Assembly: GCA_016206635.1 (NCBI GenBank)
Contig: JACQRF010000086.1
Location: 1 to 15,131, forward strand
Length of the DNA: 15,131 nt
DNA from: Candidatus Omnitrophota bacterium
GTDB lineage: Bacteria > Omnitrophota > Gorgyraeia > 1-14-0-20-64-10 > JACQQZ01
Direction: 5' to 3'
Every line of letters starts with the position of its first letter. Positions within the stretch are counted from its first letter, which is position 1. A program made the translations under genes and the position numbers. Shown piece by piece: positions 14,201 through 15,131 of the stretch. The notes below the pieces were generated by a model that saw only the letters and a program-made list of their open reading frames with translations, did no database searches and was not told where the DNA came from.

Positions 14201-14809
14201 GCAGCCGCATTGCGGGATCCCGGCGCGTGGGCCGGGCGATTGGCGCAGCGCGTCCAGGCGCAGCGGGCCGGCGTCGTGCAGGATCTGTGGGCGCAATGGA
14301 ATCCCGCGGGACGCGGGCCATCGCTTCGGGCGCTCTCGCGGGCCGAGGCGGAGGACGTCACGCTCCAAGTGGCGGAGCGGTGGGGCGGGCGCATCCGCAA
14401 CTACGGCCGGTTGCCGTGGGTACCACCGTCAGCCGATGCGGGGCTGGCCCCACTCACGCTCTATGCCCCCGTGTCGTGGGCGGACACGCTGACCGCGCGC
14501 TGGACGCCACCCGAGCGGGACGCGACGGCCGTGCGAACGATCCCAGCCATCACCCCTGATGTCCCGGGGGTCCTGTTGCTGGATGAGGCGATGCCGATCC
14601 CGCCGGCAGTGGCGGCCATGGTGCCCTACGATCGGCCCGTGATCCTCCGCGTCGCGCACGAAGACCTGCGGACCGTGCCCTACGGTTACCTCGCGTTCCT
14701 GGCGGCCCAGCCGGCGCTCCGCGGCCAGGTGCTCCTCTGGGTCCCGGCCTTCGCCGACCAGGTGACCGTGGACGGCGCGGCCTCCTACTACCTCGCCACC
14801 GAGGCGTAA
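11201..14809 (+). CDS. Large protein of unknown function, two repeated modules
   Basis: I do not recognise this 1202-residue protein. It starts with a hydrophobic segment (about 8-20, LLALALVVALAGDG) that may be a signal peptide or anchor. Residues 65-83 and 640-658 are near-identical (RAVPGGPGPPG, then QAGMEEG). Each is followed by a degenerate Tat-like motif: MSRLGFLKTG at 92 and MSLRTFLKTTG at 669. The parts after each module are helical and rich in Arg, Leu and Ala; PRW...RRW segments occur in both (near 391 and 922), suggesting two distantly related halves. An acidic, low-complexity link lies near 500-525, and a hydrophobic C-terminal part (about 1120-1200) ends the protein. No catalytic motif is seen. 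ATG 11201 has no clear Shine-Dalgarno. The unbroken frame over 3.6 kb argues that it is selected as a protein. Confidence 0.75.
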   Translation: MGSPLSPRLLALALVVALAGDGTAPRSAQRLAAATLKPLESAESGLEEELRIALAPAALAAAPIRAVPGGPGPPGTQAGMEEGEKPRGVWTMSRLGFLKTGLRSFFGMITANVTKGAQEPLAPSDVAQTIRAGIHELSQVTDAIRVRRRFGPSPTHVAHELALQKAARAWRAAEASLPALSRTADGQLLRGDFTRARKEYEGVVRQIADARKIAAADDSTPSAQEVRLLQAVLKGPEAVDRWVVVDGLPEVLQGEEISTTSAREAAILRPGGSWTQDEWTAHVAQRVLTLTRPRRDVLYQESQSYLQPFDVTLRHDLVDDPHVVQAVLEAIKERVEDPDEDVELFHGERQLLKEAYSEARRAAAIASPRWQREVVAPLRRRWRDAGLPLDAFDMGHAPLFRAPLFPEQWIGNLDESLDRAHGDAVRDWLFERLKLHIPIVEAADGSRRLDGGVYDSLQRAFNALSIQELEQGVRTNPSRLYTQLLAHPANAVGQGSPRAARDIHADPESGQPPEVEGVGDEASAEVSYDDPVAELAHQLAVSAETQTVLITVRLAADGALADLTWQPVNGPRAEATSDVLADLRDAGWPRGGAPDDVYVWSVAPGASADDLTAQLQRPLTDPAWERLDAVAPVRAATELRAVPGGPGPPGAQAGMEEGNPEPPAKPGEMSLRTFLKTTGLIPRVAQQMVAGAAPAPVAASAGAVVPADAATLATARLVSQFEMLQRFLSLESVPEDWDLAVMLAPVAASLARVKPTPEGQWPPDVVAAIHNTQTAVPELTHAQGWLVQVATQRPEHFELARTLIGFQRFLQWRIPVHDWLRPQKLLEAYVRSGGPPLATDAQRRDYLRPLLSGRLQALAGDLPPARQQQLEALTTRILEHSERLLTPYYTVGASGEPTRWGVEGRLAGELRRFLNPRWGAMMREVERRWIEDKIPAELRMGVLRRQLDHARSDWLRRPGPFLEGMRLHGRLVTELSKRGLLGPDFTPGPDLAWNLSPEERAAALRDPGAWAGRLAQRVQAQRAGVVQDLWAQWNPAGRGPSLRALSRAEAEDVTLQVAERWGGRIRNYGRLPWVPPSADAGLAPLTLYAPVSWADTLTARWTPPERDATAVRTIPAITPDVPGVLLLDEAMPIPPAVAAMVPYDRPVILRVAHEDLRTVPYGYLAFLAAQPALRGQVLLWVPAFADQVTVDGAASYYLATEA
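11391..11448 (+). repeat. Repeat module copy 1 in the large ORF (palindrome plus AGMEEG segment)
   Basis: This 58-nt segment is repeated at 13116-13173 with about 54 identical bases. Its first part is a perfect palindrome: GTGCCAGGGGGGCC (11399-11412), one base A, then GGCCCCCCTGGCAC (11414-11427). The rest, GGCGGGGATGGAGGA, encodes AGMEE. The encoded peptide is residues 65-83. Confidence 0.93.
12388..12417 (+). repeat. 15-bp tandem duplication in the large ORF
   Basis: CGCACCGCTCTTCCG (12388-12402) is followed at once by CGCACCGCTCTTCCC (12403-12417), with 14 of 15 bases identical. It encodes APLFR-APLFP and keeps the frame. This looks like a recent slippage duplication. Confidence 0.85.
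13116..13173 (+). repeat. Repeat module copy 2 in the large ORF
   Basis: This is the second copy of the 58-nt module, exactly 1725 nt (575 codons) after the first and in the same frame. The palindrome arms are 13124-13137 and 13139-13152. One substitution in the right arm (G at 13151) leaves a G-U pair, so the RNA hairpin is kept. It encodes residues 640-658 and is followed by MSLRTFLKTTG. Confidence 0.93.
13269..13289. repeat. Short stem-loop in the large ORF
   Basis: CCGGCGCAG (13269-13277) pairs perfectly with CTGCGCCGG (13281-13289) over a 3-nt loop. It encodes the Ala-Pro stretch AGAAPAPVA that follows the second Tat-like motif. GC-rich Ala/Pro codons can give such symmetry by chance, so I put less weight on it than on the other palindromes. 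Confidence 0.4.
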
Positions 14810-14850
14810 CCCCCGCGCGTCGTGATACAATAACGTCTTCTCGACGGGGG
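14810..14850 (+). promoter_or_regulatory. Extended -10 promoter enclosed by an inverted repeat, before the antitoxin gene
   Basis: TGATACAAT (14823-14831) fits an extended -10 element (TG, one base, then TACAAT), and no good -35 is seen. The arms CCCCC-GCG-CGTCG (14810-14822) and CGACGGGGG (14842-14850) are inverted copies with a 3-base interruption and enclose it. Antitoxins of this type often repress their own promoter by binding palindromes, so this could be an operator. The right arm also holds the GGGGG before ATG 14855. This promoter might also serve trpG. Confidence 0.35.
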
Positions 14851-14887
14851 ACGTATGTCCAAACGACCGAAAACGGAGGATGGGGTG

Positions 14888-15037
14888 ATGCGTTCTGTGG
14901 GCATTTGGAAATTCAAGGCGAACATCAAAGCTGTTTTGCAAAAGATTGGCCGAAAGGGCGCGATTCTCACGGTGCGCGGGAAGCCAAGAGCCATCGTGCG
15001 GAAGATTTCCGAGCGCGATCTCGTCGTGATTCCATAA
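14888..15037 (+). CDS. Small Phd/YefM-like antitoxin, orphan
   Basis: The 49-residue product (MRSVGIWKFKANIKAVLQKI... then ILTVRGKPRAIVRKI) resembles the N-terminal DNA-binding fold of Phd/YefM antitoxins, in which a helix with a KANL-type motif is followed by a strand pair ending in RGKP.A. I chose ATG 14888 because GGAGGA lies 7 nt before it; ATG 14855 would add 11 residues and also has a G-rich upstream. Family members are usually 70-90 residues, and the C-terminal toxin-binding part is short or missing here. No toxin gene follows; trpG starts 44 nt downstream. Base composition is closer to even than in the his genes, so transfer is likely. It may act only as a repressor or be a relic. Confidence 0.65.
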   Translation: MRSVGIWKFKANIKAVLQKIGRKGAILTVRGKPRAIVRKISERDLVVIP

Positions 15038-15081
15038 CGCAGAGGGCCGATCAAACTTTTCACCGTTAATGTGCCACGACT

Positions 15082-15131
15082 ATGCCGAAGAAACAAAAGA
15101 TCGTGATGGTGGACAACTATGACTCCTTCAC
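15082..15131 (+). CDS. trpG: Anthranilate synthase component II, N-terminal fragment (runs off window)
   Basis: Only 16 residues are visible: MPKKQKIVMVDNYDSF. VDNYDSF is the signature start of TrpG/PabA glutamine amidotransferases, which supply ammonia to TrpE or PabB. With trpE upstream, TrpG is the likely name. There is no clear Shine-Dalgarno before ATG 15082; the internal GTG 15103 and ATG 15106 are in frame but would remove part of the first strand. The gene is 4.1 kb from trpE rather than adjacent, so it probably depends on a promoter in the intervening block. Confidence 0.85.
   Translation, partial: MPKKQKIVMVDNYDSF

Noticed and set aside
1..15131. CRISPR array, tRNA or rRNA genes
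   Set aside because: No regularly spaced direct repeats, no cloverleaf and no rRNA-like stretch were seen on reading both strands.

Overview
The window is GC-rich and almost fully coding, with every supported gene on the + strand. The content is typical of a diderm bacterium: it has a membrane-anchored DegP/HtrA protease and a compact biosynthetic superoperon. No gene settles the phylum. The short HisD variant, the interspersed palindromes and the huge lineage-type ORF remind me of uncultivated Omnitrophota-like genomes, but that is only an impression.

Positions 1-10955 hold housekeeping and amino-acid genes. They begin with the 3' end of recA, a hairpin gap, then a DegP-type protease, recX and alaS. 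A histidine cluster follows, hisD-hisB-hisH-hisA-hisF-hisI, and then trpE. From degP to trpE the genes are spaced by at most 10 nt or overlap (ATGA/GTGA-type junctions), so one long, translationally coupled transcript is likely. hisG, hisC and hisE are not here.

Positions 10956-15081 look like an accessory block. trpG, which normally follows trpE directly, starts only at 15082. Between them lie a short region with a 17-bp direct repeat and hairpins, a promoter-like region, a 1202-residue ORF of unknown function, and a small orphan Phd/YefM-type antitoxin gene. The sequence flanking the large ORF is visibly less GC-rich than the his genes.

The most striking feature is a set of near-perfect palindromes, several inside reading frames without breaking them. 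They lie in the linker of DegP, the C-terminus of RecX, a loop of HisF just after its catalytic Asp130, and twice in the large ORF. This resembles the coding palindromic elements described in Rickettsia (RPEs), although the sequences here are of several different types. In the large ORF the palindrome is part of a longer module (palindrome, AGMEEG, then a degenerate Tat-like MS..xFLKT.G motif) that occurs twice, 575 codons apart, which suggests a two-unit protein.
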